From Shewanella sp. 1CM18E (GTDB taxonomy: Bacteria > Pseudomonadota > Gammaproteobacteria > Enterobacterales > Shewanellaceae): DNA of 64,000 bases. This document shows positions 26,832 through 36,035 of the stretch, in pieces. The stretch lies in NCBI RefSeq assembly GCF_023161665.1, contig NZ_JALNTW010000002.1:493183-557182 (forward strand). Direction: 5' to 3'. The position numbers were made by a program, and so were the translations under genes. The stretch's first letter is position 1, and every line of letters begins with the position of its first letter. The notes below the pieces were generated by a model, which was given only the letters and a program-made list of their open reading frames with translations, did not search any database and was not told the DNA's origin.

Positions 26832-27812
26832 ATGGAGAATACCGCGCTAATCTTGGTAGCCGATATCGGCGGCACTAATGCCAGATTTGCTTTAGCACAA
26901 CCTCAGCAGCAAACTTTGACACTGGAATACAACCACACAATACCCAGTGCATCAGCAACGTCTTTAGAGGCATTGATTCAGCAATACCTAGCTTGGTTGC
27001 CTAGCGAGATTAAGATTCAAGGGGCGTGTTTAGCGTTAGCGGGACCCGTTATTGAACAAAGCGTTAATCTAACTAATTTAGGCTGGTCTAGTAGTGCTGA
27101 AGTATTAGAGCAAGCATTTGATTTTCCGGTTGTATTAATTAATGACTTTGTTGCCTACGCGAATAGTTTACCGGCATTAAATAATGACCAGCTCGTTAGT
27201 TTAAAATCAGGCAAAGCAGTGGCTGATGCACCTGTTTTAGTACTTGGTCCTGGCACTGGGTTTGGTATGGCGGTGCTGCAACCTGCAATTAACGGCCATT
27301 ATCGCCCTTACGCTTCTGAAGGCGGACATATCCGCTTAGCGGCATATACCGAGCTACAACAAGCACTGATCGCTCAAGGTCGATTACAGACGGATCATGT
27401 CAGTATTGAGCATTTTTTATGTGGACCAGGTTTAGTTAACCTTTATCAAGCATTGGCAGCACATTTACAACAGACGCCGGAGCTTAATACTGCCGCAGAG
27501 ATCACTAAAGCGGCACTCGATAATAGTTCTACCCTTGCAAAACAAACGCTGTCTTGTTTTTGCTACTGGCTTGGTCAAGTTGTAGGTGATTTAGTGCTGG
27601 CACATGGTGCATTAGGTGGTGTGGTATTAGGTGGCGGTATATTGCCACGCATTGTGCCTTTTATTCAAAAAAGCGAGTTTGTTGTTGGTTTTAGCAATAA
27701 TTTAGCGATGCATAAATACCTTTCACCAGTACCAATCCAATTAGCCATGAAAAGTGATACAGCATTAATAGGGGCCTTATTATGGTGGTTACAACAGACT
27801 AATCACCGCTAA
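26832..27812 (+). CDS. glk: Glucokinase
   Basis: 326 aa, the length of E. coli Glk-type glucokinases (not ROK). The ATP phosphate motif LVADIGGTNARFALA lies at residues 8-22; VVLINDFVAYANSLP contains the catalytic Asp of the LNDF motif; VLGPGTGFGMAVL and ASEGGHIRLA follow. It phosphorylates glucose released by the GH13/GH31 enzymes. RBS AGAGGAC. Divergent from the LacI-family gene. The following 285 bp contain only a hairpin without a T tract. Confidence 0.94.
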   Translation: MENTALILVADIGGTNARFALAQPQQQTLTLEYNHTIPSASATSLEALIQQYLAWLPSEIKIQGACLALAGPVIEQSVNLTNLGWSSSAEVLEQAFDFPVVLINDFVAYANSLPALNNDQLVSLKSGKAVADAPVLVLGPGTGFGMAVLQPAINGHYRPYASEGGHIRLAAYTELQQALIAQGRLQTDHVSIEHFLCGPGLVNLYQALAAHLQQTPELNTAAEITKAALDNSSTLAKQTLSCFCYWLGQVVGDLVLAHGALGGVVLGGGILPRIVPFIQKSEFVVGFSNNLAMHKYLSPVPIQLAMKSDTALIGALLWWLQQTNHR

Positions 27813-27840
27813 GTTTTCGATGAGTGACGGCTTTGTGGTT

Positions 27841-27872
27841 AAGGTAAATAATGCCCCTTTGTTATTTACCTT
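27841..27872 (+). terminator. Hairpin after glk, possible terminator
   Basis: A perfect 11-bp stem AAGGTAAATAA / TTATTTACCTT with a 10-nt loop lies 29 bp after the glk stop. No T run follows, so intrinsic termination is uncertain. Confidence 0.4.
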
Positions 27873-28097
27873 GCCATCCCTGTTACTTTTATTAGAACTT
27901 AATCAGATGTACCTGGTTCTGATATAGAGTTATCCACCAAGTATCATTATTACAAATATAAATTTACCGCTTTATTAACGGGGTTTTAAACGCTAAAATT
28001 TCAAGCTAATCGCTATAAAAACAGTACTGTTGAATGTTATTAGTATTCAACTCTCTACATATAAAGTGCACGTTCAATAATAAAACAGGCCCGCACC

Positions 28098-28478
28098 ATG
28101 AAAAAATTATTTCTACCCGCTTTTATCATCATGCTCAGCGGCTGTGCCGGTGATTACACCTTTAACAGTAACCTCGATAGCGATGCTATCAACGACTACT
28201 TTAAAGCGTCTGATGTAACTGTGTATGAAGGTGCAATGCAACCTGTAGGCCCTTTTGAAATCAAAGGTCTAGTTGAAGGTGAAACCTGTCAGGTTTCTGA
28301 AAATGATGCTCCGGCATCGATAGCAGAAGCGCGCACGCTTGCTCGCCGCGCCGCCGCTGATAAACAAGCTAATGGCTTAGTCATTAAGAATTGCTTATTG
28401 ATTGAAGAAGCTAGCCCAAACTGTGTTAGCCGCGCATTATGCGTTGGCCAAGCAATTATCACCACCAACCAACAGTAA
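28098..28478 (+). CDS. rcsF: RcsF-like outer membrane lipoprotein
   Basis: 126 aa with a lipobox LSGC (Cys16 acylated) after a short signal peptide. The C-terminal part carries the four cysteines expected for the two disulfides of RcsF (EGETCQ, VIKNCLL, SPNCVS, RALCVGQ) and the helix AEARTLARRAAADKQANGLV. Position next to trmO and close to proS matches the E. coli order proS-trmO-rcsF. In enterics RcsF senses envelope stress for the Rcs phosphorelay; no Rcs gene is in this window, so the signalling role here is open. Confidence 0.85.
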   Translation: MKKLFLPAFIIMLSGCAGDYTFNSNLDSDAINDYFKASDVTVYEGAMQPVGPFEIKGLVEGETCQVSENDAPASIAEARTLARRAAADKQANGLVIKNCLLIEEASPNCVSRALCVGQAIITTNQQ

Positions 28479-28508
28479 ATATATTTACTGATTTTAGAAG
28501 TAACCTAA

Positions 28509-29258
28509 ATGTCCTTTAATAGCCAAATTCAAGCCGTTGCCTACTGCCGCACTCCTTATAAACAAAAGTTTGGTATTCCCAGACAGCCGGGACTTGTCAG
28601 CGCCGCCCGCGGTTTTGTTGAATTAGCGCCACCTTTTAACCAAATTGATGCTGTTAGAGGCTTAGAGCAGTATTCACATTTGTGGTTACTTTTTTGTTTT
28701 CACGAGAATCTAGCGGCTGGCTGGAAAACCACTGTACGTCCGCCAAGGCTTGGCGGCAATGAAAAGCTGGGCGTATTTGCTACTCGCTCGACATTCAGAC
28801 CCAACGGTATTGGCCAGTCAGTGGTAAAACTGCATGCTGTGCAAACAAATAACGGTAAAGTCAGCCTTGAGATCTCAGGCATGGACTTACTCGATGGCAC
28901 ACCAATTATCGATATTAAACCTTATATTCCATTCTCAGACTCAATTGAAAATGCTCAAGGTGGTATTGCTCAAGAAGCACCGGTGTTAGCCAATGTTTAC
29001 TTTAATGAGCAAGCGCAAATTCAGCTTGCTACTTATCAACAAAACCCCGCGTATCCACGGCTACAAGAATTGATTGAAGGCGTATTAGCCCAAGACCCTC
29101 GCCCAGCTTATAAAAAAGCGAAGGCGGACCCTAAGCTATATCAAGTGGCACTGTACGATTTGGATATTCTGTGGATTGTTACCGGTGCAGGTATTGAGGT
29201 CATTGAGTTAAGAGCATCAACCATTAGCCAAAAGCTAGCTTCACAGGCCCATGACTAA
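28509..29258 (+). CDS. trmO: tRNA (adenine(37)-N6)-methyltransferase TrmO
   Basis: 249 aa TsaA/TrmO family protein. N-terminal beta-barrel domain with VAYCRTPYKQKFGIPRQPGL, the loop PRLGGNEKLGVFATRSTFRPNGIGQS (SAM site) and DLLDGTPIIDIKPYIPFSD. It uses S-adenosylmethionine to methylate t6A37 to m6t6A in tRNA-Thr. Conserved neighbour of rcsF and proS; 30 bp behind rcsF and 2 bp before the acetyltransferase, so likely in one transcript. Confidence 0.94.
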   Translation: MSFNSQIQAVAYCRTPYKQKFGIPRQPGLVSAARGFVELAPPFNQIDAVRGLEQYSHLWLLFCFHENLAAGWKTTVRPPRLGGNEKLGVFATRSTFRPNGIGQSVVKLHAVQTNNGKVSLEISGMDLLDGTPIIDIKPYIPFSDSIENAQGGIAQEAPVLANVYFNEQAQIQLATYQQNPAYPRLQELIEGVLAQDPRPAYKKAKADPKLYQVALYDLDILWIVTGAGIEVIELRASTISQKLASQAHD

Positions 29259-29260
29259 CT

Positions 29261-29905
29261 ATGTCAGACTCAAACGCACCAGCTAATGTGACGTCAAAGC
29301 CAGACTACCGTACTCAACATAAAAAACGTTTGTCTTATATGCCTTGGCTGTATTTCTCACTTAAAGATAAGCACCTTGAGTGGGCAAAGCCTTGGCAAGA
29401 TGAAGTTCAAGCACATTTTTGTGCCGTTGAAACCGTTAGCATTGGCGAGCGTAGTTTTGTTGCCCCAGAAGCTAATTTATTTGCCGAGCCAGGCCGCAAC
29501 ATTAACATTGGTGCCCAGTGCATGATTGCCGCAGACAGTTTTTTACATGGGCCAATCACCTTAGGCGATGAAGTGGCAATTAATCACGGTTGCTCCCTCG
29601 ATGGTGGTCGCCACGGCATAACCATAGGCAATCAAACACGCATTGCTAATAACGTCACCATTTATGCGTTTAATCATGGCATGGCGCCAGACACACCAAT
29701 CTACCAGCAAGCCTCAAACTCTAAAGGCGTGGTGATTGGTGAAGATGTATGGATTGGCGCACAAGCCGGTATTGTTGATGGCGTCACTATAGGTAATCAT
29801 GCCGTTATTGGCATGGGCGCTATTGTGACCAAAGATGTCGCCGATTACGCCATCGTTGCCGGTAACCCAGCTCGTGTGATTGGCGATAGGCGTGATAAAA
29901 GCTAA
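29261..29905 (+). CDS. Hexapeptide-repeat O-acetyltransferase (maltose/galactoside acetyltransferase-like)
   Basis: 214 aa. Residues about 60-205 are left-handed beta-helix hexad repeats (INIGAQCMIAADSFLHGPITLGDEV, GITIGNQTRIANNVTIYAF, GVVIGEDVWIGAQAGIVDGVTIG, HAVIGMGAIVTKDV). The catalytic His region NHG (TIYAFNHGMA) and the C-terminal VAGNPARVIG are typical of the LbH-MAT family. It transfers acetyl from acetyl-CoA to a hydroxyl of an unknown acceptor. Its ATG is 2 bp after the trmO stop, inserted between trmO and proS, which are neighbours in E. coli. Confidence 0.85.
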   Translation: MSDSNAPANVTSKPDYRTQHKKRLSYMPWLYFSLKDKHLEWAKPWQDEVQAHFCAVETVSIGERSFVAPEANLFAEPGRNINIGAQCMIAADSFLHGPITLGDEVAINHGCSLDGGRHGITIGNQTRIANNVTIYAFNHGMAPDTPIYQQASNSKGVVIGEDVWIGAQAGIVDGVTIGNHAVIGMGAIVTKDVADYAIVAGNPARVIGDRRDKS

Positions 29906-29988
29906 TTAAAATCAGCCTTATTTAGCTAACACAAGCGCATAGCACTCCACCAAAGCCAATAAAATCGACTAATTCCCTAAATACCTAG

Positions 29989-30016
29989 GTGACAGAACCT
30001 CTACAAGTGATAAAAT
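29989..30016 (+). promoter_or_regulatory. Probable sigma-70 promoter of proS
   Basis: GTGACA and TAAAAT separated by 16 bp, about 34 bp upstream of the proS start codon. Confidence 0.5.
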
Positions 30017-30049
30017 AGCGCCCATTCAACTCAAATTTGGACACCGGTA

Positions 30050-31762
30050 ATGCGCGTAAGCAAGTACCTGCTATCAACACAAAAAGAAACTCCTGCCAAT
30101 GCAGAAGTGATTAGTCACCAGTTAATGTTACGTGCGGGTATGATCCGCCGTAACGCATCAGGCTTATACAGCTGGTTGCCGACAGGTTTACGTGTACTAC
30201 GTAAAATCGAAGCGATTGTTCGTGAAGAAATGAACAAAGCGGGCTCAGTTGAGATCCTAATGCCTATGGTTCAACCTGCTGATCTTTGGGTTGAAACGGG
30301 TCGTTTTGATAAGTTTGGCCCTGAACTCCTTCGTTTCCAAGACCGTCACAACCGTGACTTCGTACTAGGTCCAACTCACGAAGAAGTGATCACTGATATC
30401 GTGCGTAAAGAGGTTAACTCATACAAGCAGTTACCACTTAACCTATACCAAATCCAAACCAAATTCCGTGACGAAGTTCGTCCACGTTTTGGTGTAATGC
30501 GTTCACGTGAATTCTTGATGAAAGATGCTTACTCTTTCCATATTGATCAAGAAACCATGAACGAAACCTACGAAGCGATGTTCCAAGCTTATTGCAACAT
30601 CCTAGAGCGTTTAGGTTTAGCATTCCGCCCAGTTATGGCTGATACAGGTTCTATCGGTGGTAGCTTGTCACACGAATTTCACGTGTTAGCAAACAGTGGT
30701 GAAGATTTGATCGCTTACTCTACAGAAAGCGATTACGCAGCAAACATTGAAAAATGTGAAGCGCCAATGCCAACTGAAACGCGTCAAGCCGCGACTAGCG
30801 AAATGACATTAGTTGACACACCAAACGCTAAAACGATTGCAGAACTTGTTGAGCAACATGGTATTGCGATTGAGAAAACAGTTAAAACACTTATCGTTAA
30901 AGGTGCGACTGAAGAAGCGCCATTAGTGGCTATCGTTATTCGTGGTGACCACGAGCTAAACGAAGTTAAAGCTGAAAAACTAGACGCGGTATTAGCACCA
31001 TTTGAGTTTGCTGATGAAGCAGCTATCCGTGATGCAGTAGGCGCTGGCACTGGCTCTATCGGTCCTGTTGGCCTAAACATGCCTGTATTTGTTGACCACA
31101 GCGTTAGCATCATGAGCGACTTTGGCGCTGGTGCAAACGAAGATGGCAAGCACTACTTCGGTATCAACTGGGAGCGCGATCTTCCAGAGGCTGCAGCATT
31201 CGATCTACGTAACATCATCGAAGGTGAGCCTAGCCCATGTGGTAAAGGTACCATTGCCCTACTTCGCGGTATCGAAGTCGGTCATATCTTCCAGTTAGGC
31301 ACTAACTACTCAGAAGCGATGAACGCCAACGTACTTGACCAAAACGGTAAGTCTCAGACTTTACTTATGGGTTGTTACGGTGTTGGTGTTAGCCGTATGG
31401 TTGCCGCTGCAATTGAGCAGAACAACGATGACCGCGGTATTATCTGGCCAGAAGCAATTGCACCGTTCACTGTTGGTATTTTGCCAATGAACATGCACAA
31501 GTCTCACCGCGTTAAAGATATCGCTGAGCAGCTATACCAAGATCTAAACGATGCAGGTATCGAAGTGATGTTTGATGATCGTAAAGAGCGTCCAGGTGTA
31601 ATGTTTGCTGATATGGAGCTTATCGGTATCCCACACGTAGTAGTCATTGGCGATCGTAACATCGACAACGGTATGTTCGAATACAAGAACCGTCGTACTG
31701 GTGAGAAGCAAGATATTCCACTAGACCAAATCGTTGAGTTCTTAAAAGCGCAACAAGCTTAA
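30050..31762 (+). CDS. proS: Prolyl-tRNA synthetase
   Basis: 570 aa, the bacterial type (about 572 in E. coli) with an editing insertion. Class II motifs: ATNAxx-like start [20 protein letters not shown], motif 2 [26 protein letters not shown] (about 140-165), motif 3 [15 protein letters not shown] near 445, and a C-terminal anticodon-binding domain. The Ala-tRNA-Pro editing (INS) domain spans about 225-400 ([13 protein letters not shown]). It charges tRNA-Pro in the cytoplasm. Own promoter and a strong terminator. Confidence 0.97.
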   Translation: MRVSKYLLSTQKETPANAEVISHQLMLRAGMIRRNASGLYSWLPTGLRVLRKIEAIVREEMNKAGSVEILMPMVQPADLWVETGRFDKFGPELLRFQDRHNRDFVLGPTHEEVITDIVRKEVNSYKQLPLNLYQIQTKFRDEVRPRFGVMRSREFLMKDAYSFHIDQETMNETYEAMFQAYCNILERLGLAFRPVMADTGSIGGSLSHEFHVLANSGEDLIAYSTESDYAANIEKCEAPMPTETRQAATSEMTLVDTPNAKTIAELVEQHGIAIEKTVKTLIVKGATEEAPLVAIVIRGDHELNEVKAEKLDAVLAPFEFADEAAIRDAVGAGTGSIGPVGLNMPVFVDHSVSIMSDFGAGANEDGKHYFGINWERDLPEAAAFDLRNIIEGEPSPCGKGTIALLRGIEVGHIFQLGTNYSEAMNANVLDQNGKSQTLLMGCYGVGVSRMVAAAIEQNNDDRGIIWPEAIAPFTVGILPMNMHKSHRVKDIAEQLYQDLNDAGIEVMFDDRKERPGVMFADMELIGIPHVVVIGDRNIDNGMFEYKNRRTGEKQDIPLDQIVEFLKAQQA

Positions 31763-31780
31763 GCGAACAGCAAGTTAATT

Positions 31781-31812
31781 AAAAACGCCGATATTAATAT
31801 CGGCGTTTTTTT
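31781..31812 (+). terminator. Terminator of proS
   Basis: A perfect palindrome from 31781 to 31810 (AAAAACGCCG ... CGGCGTTTTT, centre ATATTAATAT) followed by T residues, 19 bp after the proS stop. Confidence 0.92.
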
Positions 31813-31960
31813 ATGGCTAACTGCAACCATTTCCAACCCGCACCAATTTTCACAATAATTTTTATGCTTTTTCTTGAACAAGCCTATAGAGTCACATATG
31901 CTGAAATTAACAACAATATTATAAATACGTTTTAGTTTTCAAACGATAAGGAGCGTCGAA

Positions 31961-33085
31961 TTGCAACAGAAAACGGCGTTGGTACTCGGTGGTGGTGGCG
32001 CAAGAGCGGCTTATCAAATAGGTGTGCTTAAGGCGATTGTGCAATTTTATCCACGCAACCACGGCATTCCTTTTAAAATTGTCTGCGGCACTTCAGCGGG
32101 GGCAATTAACGCCACGTCATTAGCCACTCATGCCTCCTGTTTTCATTTAGGAGTGAGAAAACTCGAATGGGTATGGCGTCATATTCATGCCAAAAAAGTT
32201 TACCACGCCTCTATAGGCGGAGTGTTAAAACACTTAAGTAAAATGGGTCTAAAGGGCCTACAAAGTAATGGCGCGTCTAATTCGGCTGGTAGCCTATTTA
32301 ATAGTGATCCACTGCGTCAGCTACTTAATAACCTAATCAGTTTTGAGCGTATTGACCGTAATATTAATAGCGGTGCATTGGAAGCGGTGAGCTTAGATAC
32401 CTCGTGCTATAACAATTCGCGCTCAGTCACTTTTTTTCAAGCCGATGCTCATATTGACAACTGGCAACGAGCTAGACGCCATGGCGTGCGCACTAGGCTT
32501 AATACCGACCACTTGTTAGCAAGTGCGGCGATCCCATTAGTGTTTCCCTCGGTAAGAGTTAATCAAGAATATTATGGCGATGGCTCTGTGCACCAACTCG
32601 CGCCCTTAAGCGGCCCGATTCATCTTGGTGCTGATAAAATTATGGTGATTAACCTTGAGAGCCCACATAAGGTACAAGCCAAAGAATTAGCCCATCATCC
32701 CAAAACAGCCACTATTGCCGGCCACTTGCTCGATACCATATTCTCCGATACCTTAAATAGTGATCTTGAGCGGCTGGAGCGGATCAACAATACCCTTGAG
32801 CTAATCCCTGAAAACAGTCGTCAAGAGCTAGCCTTAAAACGTATTGAGACCTTAGTGATTAAACCCAGTGAAGATTTAAGTGCTATGGCATCGCGCTACT
32901 TTGAAGATATGCCCTTTGCCATCAAAATGATGTTAAGAGCACTAGGGATAAACGAGCACTCAGATTCGAGTATTGTGTCTTATTTATTATTTGAACAAGG
33001 ATATTGTAGTGCACTAATCGAACTAGGTTATCAAGACGCTATGTGCCAGATTGATGAGATAAAGCACTTTTTCAAAATAGATTAG
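31961..33085 (+). CDS. Patatin-like phospholipase (RssA-like)
   Basis: 374 aa. The TTG start is supported by AAGGAG ending 7 bp before it and by the oxyanion motif LGGGGARAAYQIGV at residues 9-22. Nucleophile Ser45 lies in GTSAG (43-47) and the catalytic Asp207 in YYGDGSV, giving the Ser-Asp dyad of patatin lipases. No signal peptide, so a cytoplasmic or membrane-associated acyl hydrolase; its lipid substrate is unknown. Monocistronic, convergent with the esterase gene 40 bp away. No clear terminator between the two. Confidence 0.88.
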   Translation: MQQKTALVLGGGGARAAYQIGVLKAIVQFYPRNHGIPFKIVCGTSAGAINATSLATHASCFHLGVRKLEWVWRHIHAKKVYHASIGGVLKHLSKMGLKGLQSNGASNSAGSLFNSDPLRQLLNNLISFERIDRNINSGALEAVSLDTSCYNNSRSVTFFQADAHIDNWQRARRHGVRTRLNTDHLLASAAIPLVFPSVRVNQEYYGDGSVHQLAPLSGPIHLGADKIMVINLESPHKVQAKELAHHPKTATIAGHLLDTIFSDTLNSDLERLERINNTLELIPENSRQELALKRIETLVIKPSEDLSAMASRYFEDMPFAIKMMLRALGINEHSDSSIVSYLLFEQGYCSALIELGYQDAMCQIDEIKHFFKID

Positions 33086-33124
33086 AGCTGTATTTAAACC
33101 TTACAAAACTGACCGCTTATCATG

Positions 33125-33844
33125 TTAGCTCGTCGCTCTATGCTGCAAAATCACCTTTGCTGCAGTTTGCCCCCAATCTTGATAGATAAGCGGCCCAGGG
33201 TGAAACCCATCACTTGCCATTGCGCTGCCATCTAGCTGCTGCCCAAACTCAAGCAAAATACAACGAGGTTCTGTTTTAACATAGCGCTCTAACTGACGGT
33301 TAAATTCTTGACTCCGTTTACCTAAAAACCATCGCAGCGGTTGCGGTAAAACAGGAAACAGCCCCATAGGTGGCACGCGAGTTAACACTAGCGTTTTACA
33401 CTGCGCATCGGTACTCATCAATTCCACCAATGCTTGTTGTTGCTTAAGCCAAGTTTTTGCTGATAGCGGACTCAATACATCGTTAACGCCAAGCGAGACT
33501 ACCGCAGCATCGAGTCGCAGTGTTGGTTTGGAATCTAACTCTTTTTGCAGCATTGTTAATGCTCTTGCAGTGTTGTAACCCGATTTAGCCCAAAGCTGCC
33601 AACTAACTAAATATTGCTTCGCTAAAGCCTCAGCAACTACACCACTGAGCGCTTGTGATTGACTCGCAACGCCCACACCAGCCGCTGCAGAGTCGCCAAA
33701 AATAAGCACAGATAATCCCTCACCATTACCTGTTAACCCCACTCTTTCACCAGCAGCTTCGGGTAATCTCGGCGTATTTTTCTTAACTCGCTTTGCTTGT
33801 AAAATAAAAAGTGGTGCTAGCAAAATAAGTATCAAATAGTGCAT
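33125..33844 (-). CDS. SGNH-hydrolase esterase, membrane-anchored or exported
   Basis: 239 aa from the ATG at 33842-33844 (CAGGAAAG upstream); a longer in-frame start would run into the preceding antiporter gene. An N-terminal hydrophobic helix (MHYLILILLAPLFILQ) is a signal or anchor. SGNH blocks: GDS at 50-52 (nucleophile Ser52), Gly in block II (SGYNTA), GVND near 118 and DGFHPG with the Asp/His pair near 213-216. Acts on an unknown ester, probably in the periplasm. 37 bp behind the antiporter gene, so possibly co-transcribed. Confidence 0.85.
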   Translation of the reverse strand: MHYLILILLAPLFILQAKRVKKNTPRLPEAAGERVGLTGNGEGLSVLIFGDSAAAGVGVASQSQALSGVVAEALAKQYLVSWQLWAKSGYNTARALTMLQKELDSKPTLRLDAAVVSLGVNDVLSPLSAKTWLKQQQALVELMSTDAQCKTLVLTRVPPMGLFPVLPQPLRWFLGKRSQEFNRQLERYVKTEPRCILLEFGQQLDGSAMASDGFHPGPLIYQDWGQTAAKVILQHRATS

Positions 33845-33881
33845 AGAGCTTTCCTGTTGCCTCGATGATTTATCAACCTCT

Positions 33882-35831
33882 CTAACCTTGTAGAAGAAAG
33901 ATCTCTGCCTTTTCAATACGCCTTGGTTTACCCAACAAAATTAAAATATCACCGGATTTTATCTGCCAATCTAGCTCAGGGCTTTCGACCTCCGCACCAG
34001 CCCGCCTTACGGCCCTAAGCTCCACTCTTAACTTGTCCCAAGGAATATCAGCCAAGGTTTGCCCGACAGCGTTGGCGCCTTTTGGTAAAGCAACCGCGTG
34101 TAATAGCTCCAAGGTGAAATCTGTTTCAGCACCAGAGAAAAAACCATGCAGATATTGATAATGATTACGACGCTCTATTTCAAGACGTTTTAAAATTCGT
34201 GCTAATGGCACACCGCATTGATACAAGACTTGCGATACCAGCATTAGGCTGCCTTCTAACGTTTCAGGAATAACCTGACTGGCCCCCGCCTCTTCTAGTG
34301 CTTCCATACCTGAGTCATCGCGGGTACGCACCAAGATTTTAGCCTCCGGCGCTAATTGACGACATAAAGGCAATACTTCCTCTAATATGCGCTCGCTACT
34401 AAATGTAATGACAATCAACTTGGCATCGCGTACTTTGGCTTGCTTTAAGATGCTCCGTTTACATACATCGCCAAAATATACTGGCTCACCAGCAGCTCTA
34501 GCTTCTGAGACTCTTGTGGGGTCGAGATCCAGCACCAAATAGGGGATCGCTTCGGTTTTCATAAACCTAGCAATAGTTTGCCCTACTCGGCCGTATCCTA
34601 GAATTAATACCAAATCATCGGTCGCATCGACGGTGACATTCAGTGACTCGTTTTTATCGGCTTTAGGTTTAAGGCCTTGCAGCATTCTTGCAATATCAAC
34701 ACTGTGACGTACTAACCAAGGCGCTAACGCCATGGAAAGCACCGCAACCATTACCAGCGTGGTACTGGTTTTATTATCTAGCAATTGATAGTTAACCGCT
34801 AAAGCCAACACTACAAAACTAAACTCACCCACTTGAGCAAGGCTCAGCGCCGTTGCCACTGACGAGCGAAATGACTCTTTAGCAACTTTTAGAAGAGAAA
34901 AAATAACTAAGGCTTTACCTAGAATGACCGTGATAAGAATTAAGATGATCTGCCACCAGTATTGAGTCACTAACTCAAAATCCAGCAGCATTCCGATAGA
35001 GATAAAGAACAGACCCATTAATAGATCGCGAAATGGCCTAATATCGGCCTCAAGTTGACGCCGATACTGACTTTCGCCCAGCAACATACCTGCCATAAAG
35101 GCACCGAGTGCCATTGATAAACCTAGCCACTGAGTAATTGCGCCTGTAACTAATGCTACAACTAGCGTGGATAATACAAACAACTCATTAGAGCGAGAGC
35201 GCGCAACCTCATCAAATAGTTTTGGCAAGGCCCACTTACCAAATGCCATCAGCGCAATAAAGGCTAATACCCCTTTAAGTAGGGCGTAAACCACATCATT
35301 CCAAAGCAACGCTTCACCATCACTGGCAAGCAAAGGTAGCAAGATGAGTAATGGAACAACCGCAATATCTTGAAATAACAGCACACTGACCGATAACTCA
35401 CCATGACGCCGCCTGAGCCAGCCCTGCTCGTTGAGCAATTTGAGCACAATAGCGGTTGATGATAATGCGATAGCTGAGCCAACAACCACAGACTCGGTCA
35501 CGGTCAGATTACACAGTAAAGCAATTGCCATACTTAAAACTGTGGTCACCAAGACCTGCGCACTACCTAGGCCAAATACAGTACGGCGCATTGCCCAGAG
35601 CCTTGGCAATGAAAACTCTAGACCTAAACTGAACATCAATAGCACGACCCCTAGCTCGGCTACCGACTGCATTTGATGCTGAGTAAACCAATGAAAACCA
35701 CTAGGGCCGCTAATCACCCCCGTAATTAAGTAAGCTAAAATAGCGGGAAGTCCTGCTCGCCTTAAAATGGCGATAGACACAATGGCAATCACCAACATCA
35801 GCAAAATTTGAATCAAAAAGCTGTGTTCCAT
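33882..35831 (-). CDS. CPA2-family K+/H+ (cation/proton) antiporter with RCK domain
   Basis: 649 aa. Twelve or so membrane segments occupy about residues 1-385, with GLPAILAYLITGVISGPSG and LLMFSLGLEFSLPRLW typical of the Kef/CPA2 group. An RCK-N (TrkA-N) Rossmann domain starts near 405 (LILGYGRVGQTIARFMK, DPTRVSEARAAGEPVYFGD) and an RCK-C domain fills about 555-649. It probably exchanges K+ or Na+ for protons under nucleotide control. Followed by the SGNH gene; divergent from the GGDEF gene (204 bp). Cannot be assigned to KefB or KefC. Confidence 0.92.
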   Translation of the reverse strand: MEHSFLIQILLMLVIAIVSIAILRRAGLPAILAYLITGVISGPSGFHWFTQHQMQSVAELGVVLLMFSLGLEFSLPRLWAMRRTVFGLGSAQVLVTTVLSMAIALLCNLTVTESVVVGSAIALSSTAIVLKLLNEQGWLRRRHGELSVSVLLFQDIAVVPLLILLPLLASDGEALLWNDVVYALLKGVLAFIALMAFGKWALPKLFDEVARSRSNELFVLSTLVVALVTGAITQWLGLSMALGAFMAGMLLGESQYRRQLEADIRPFRDLLMGLFFISIGMLLDFELVTQYWWQIILILITVILGKALVIFSLLKVAKESFRSSVATALSLAQVGEFSFVVLALAVNYQLLDNKTSTTLVMVAVLSMALAPWLVRHSVDIARMLQGLKPKADKNESLNVTVDATDDLVLILGYGRVGQTIARFMKTEAIPYLVLDLDPTRVSEARAAGEPVYFGDVCKRSILKQAKVRDAKLIVITFSSERILEEVLPLCRQLAPEAKILVRTRDDSGMEALEEAGASQVIPETLEGSLMLVSQVLYQCGVPLARILKRLEIERRNHYQYLHGFFSGAETDFTLELLHAVALPKGANAVGQTLADIPWDKLRVELRAVRRAGAEVESPELDWQIKSGDILILLGKPRRIEKAEIFLLQG

Positions 35832-36035
35832 CGGTATTGTGTCCTCCTTTAATGATCTGCACTCGTCAAAATGCCGACACTTATTTATTCCATTTGGTTA
35901 ACTAGAGAGTAACCTAATGACAAATAAAGACAAATATTATTACCTAGCATTCCGGCACAATTATTGCTTTATATTTTTACAAGAAAGTTAACGTTCAGTT
36001 AAAACAGTACCGCGATATACGGGGAGAACACAACA

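Noticed and set aside
27930..27938. DnaA-box-like TTATCCACC downstream of glk
   Set aside because: Only one copy, with one mismatch to the consensus, and no AT-rich unwinding region or further boxes; not an origin.
30784..31149. 121-codon minus-strand open frame in proS
   Set aside because: Serine/alanine-rich product typical of antisense reading of a real gene; proS itself is unambiguous.
33845..33916. Longer start for the SGNH esterase
   Set aside because: It overlaps the antiporter gene and hides the signal sequence; the ATG at 33844 has CAGGAAAG before it.
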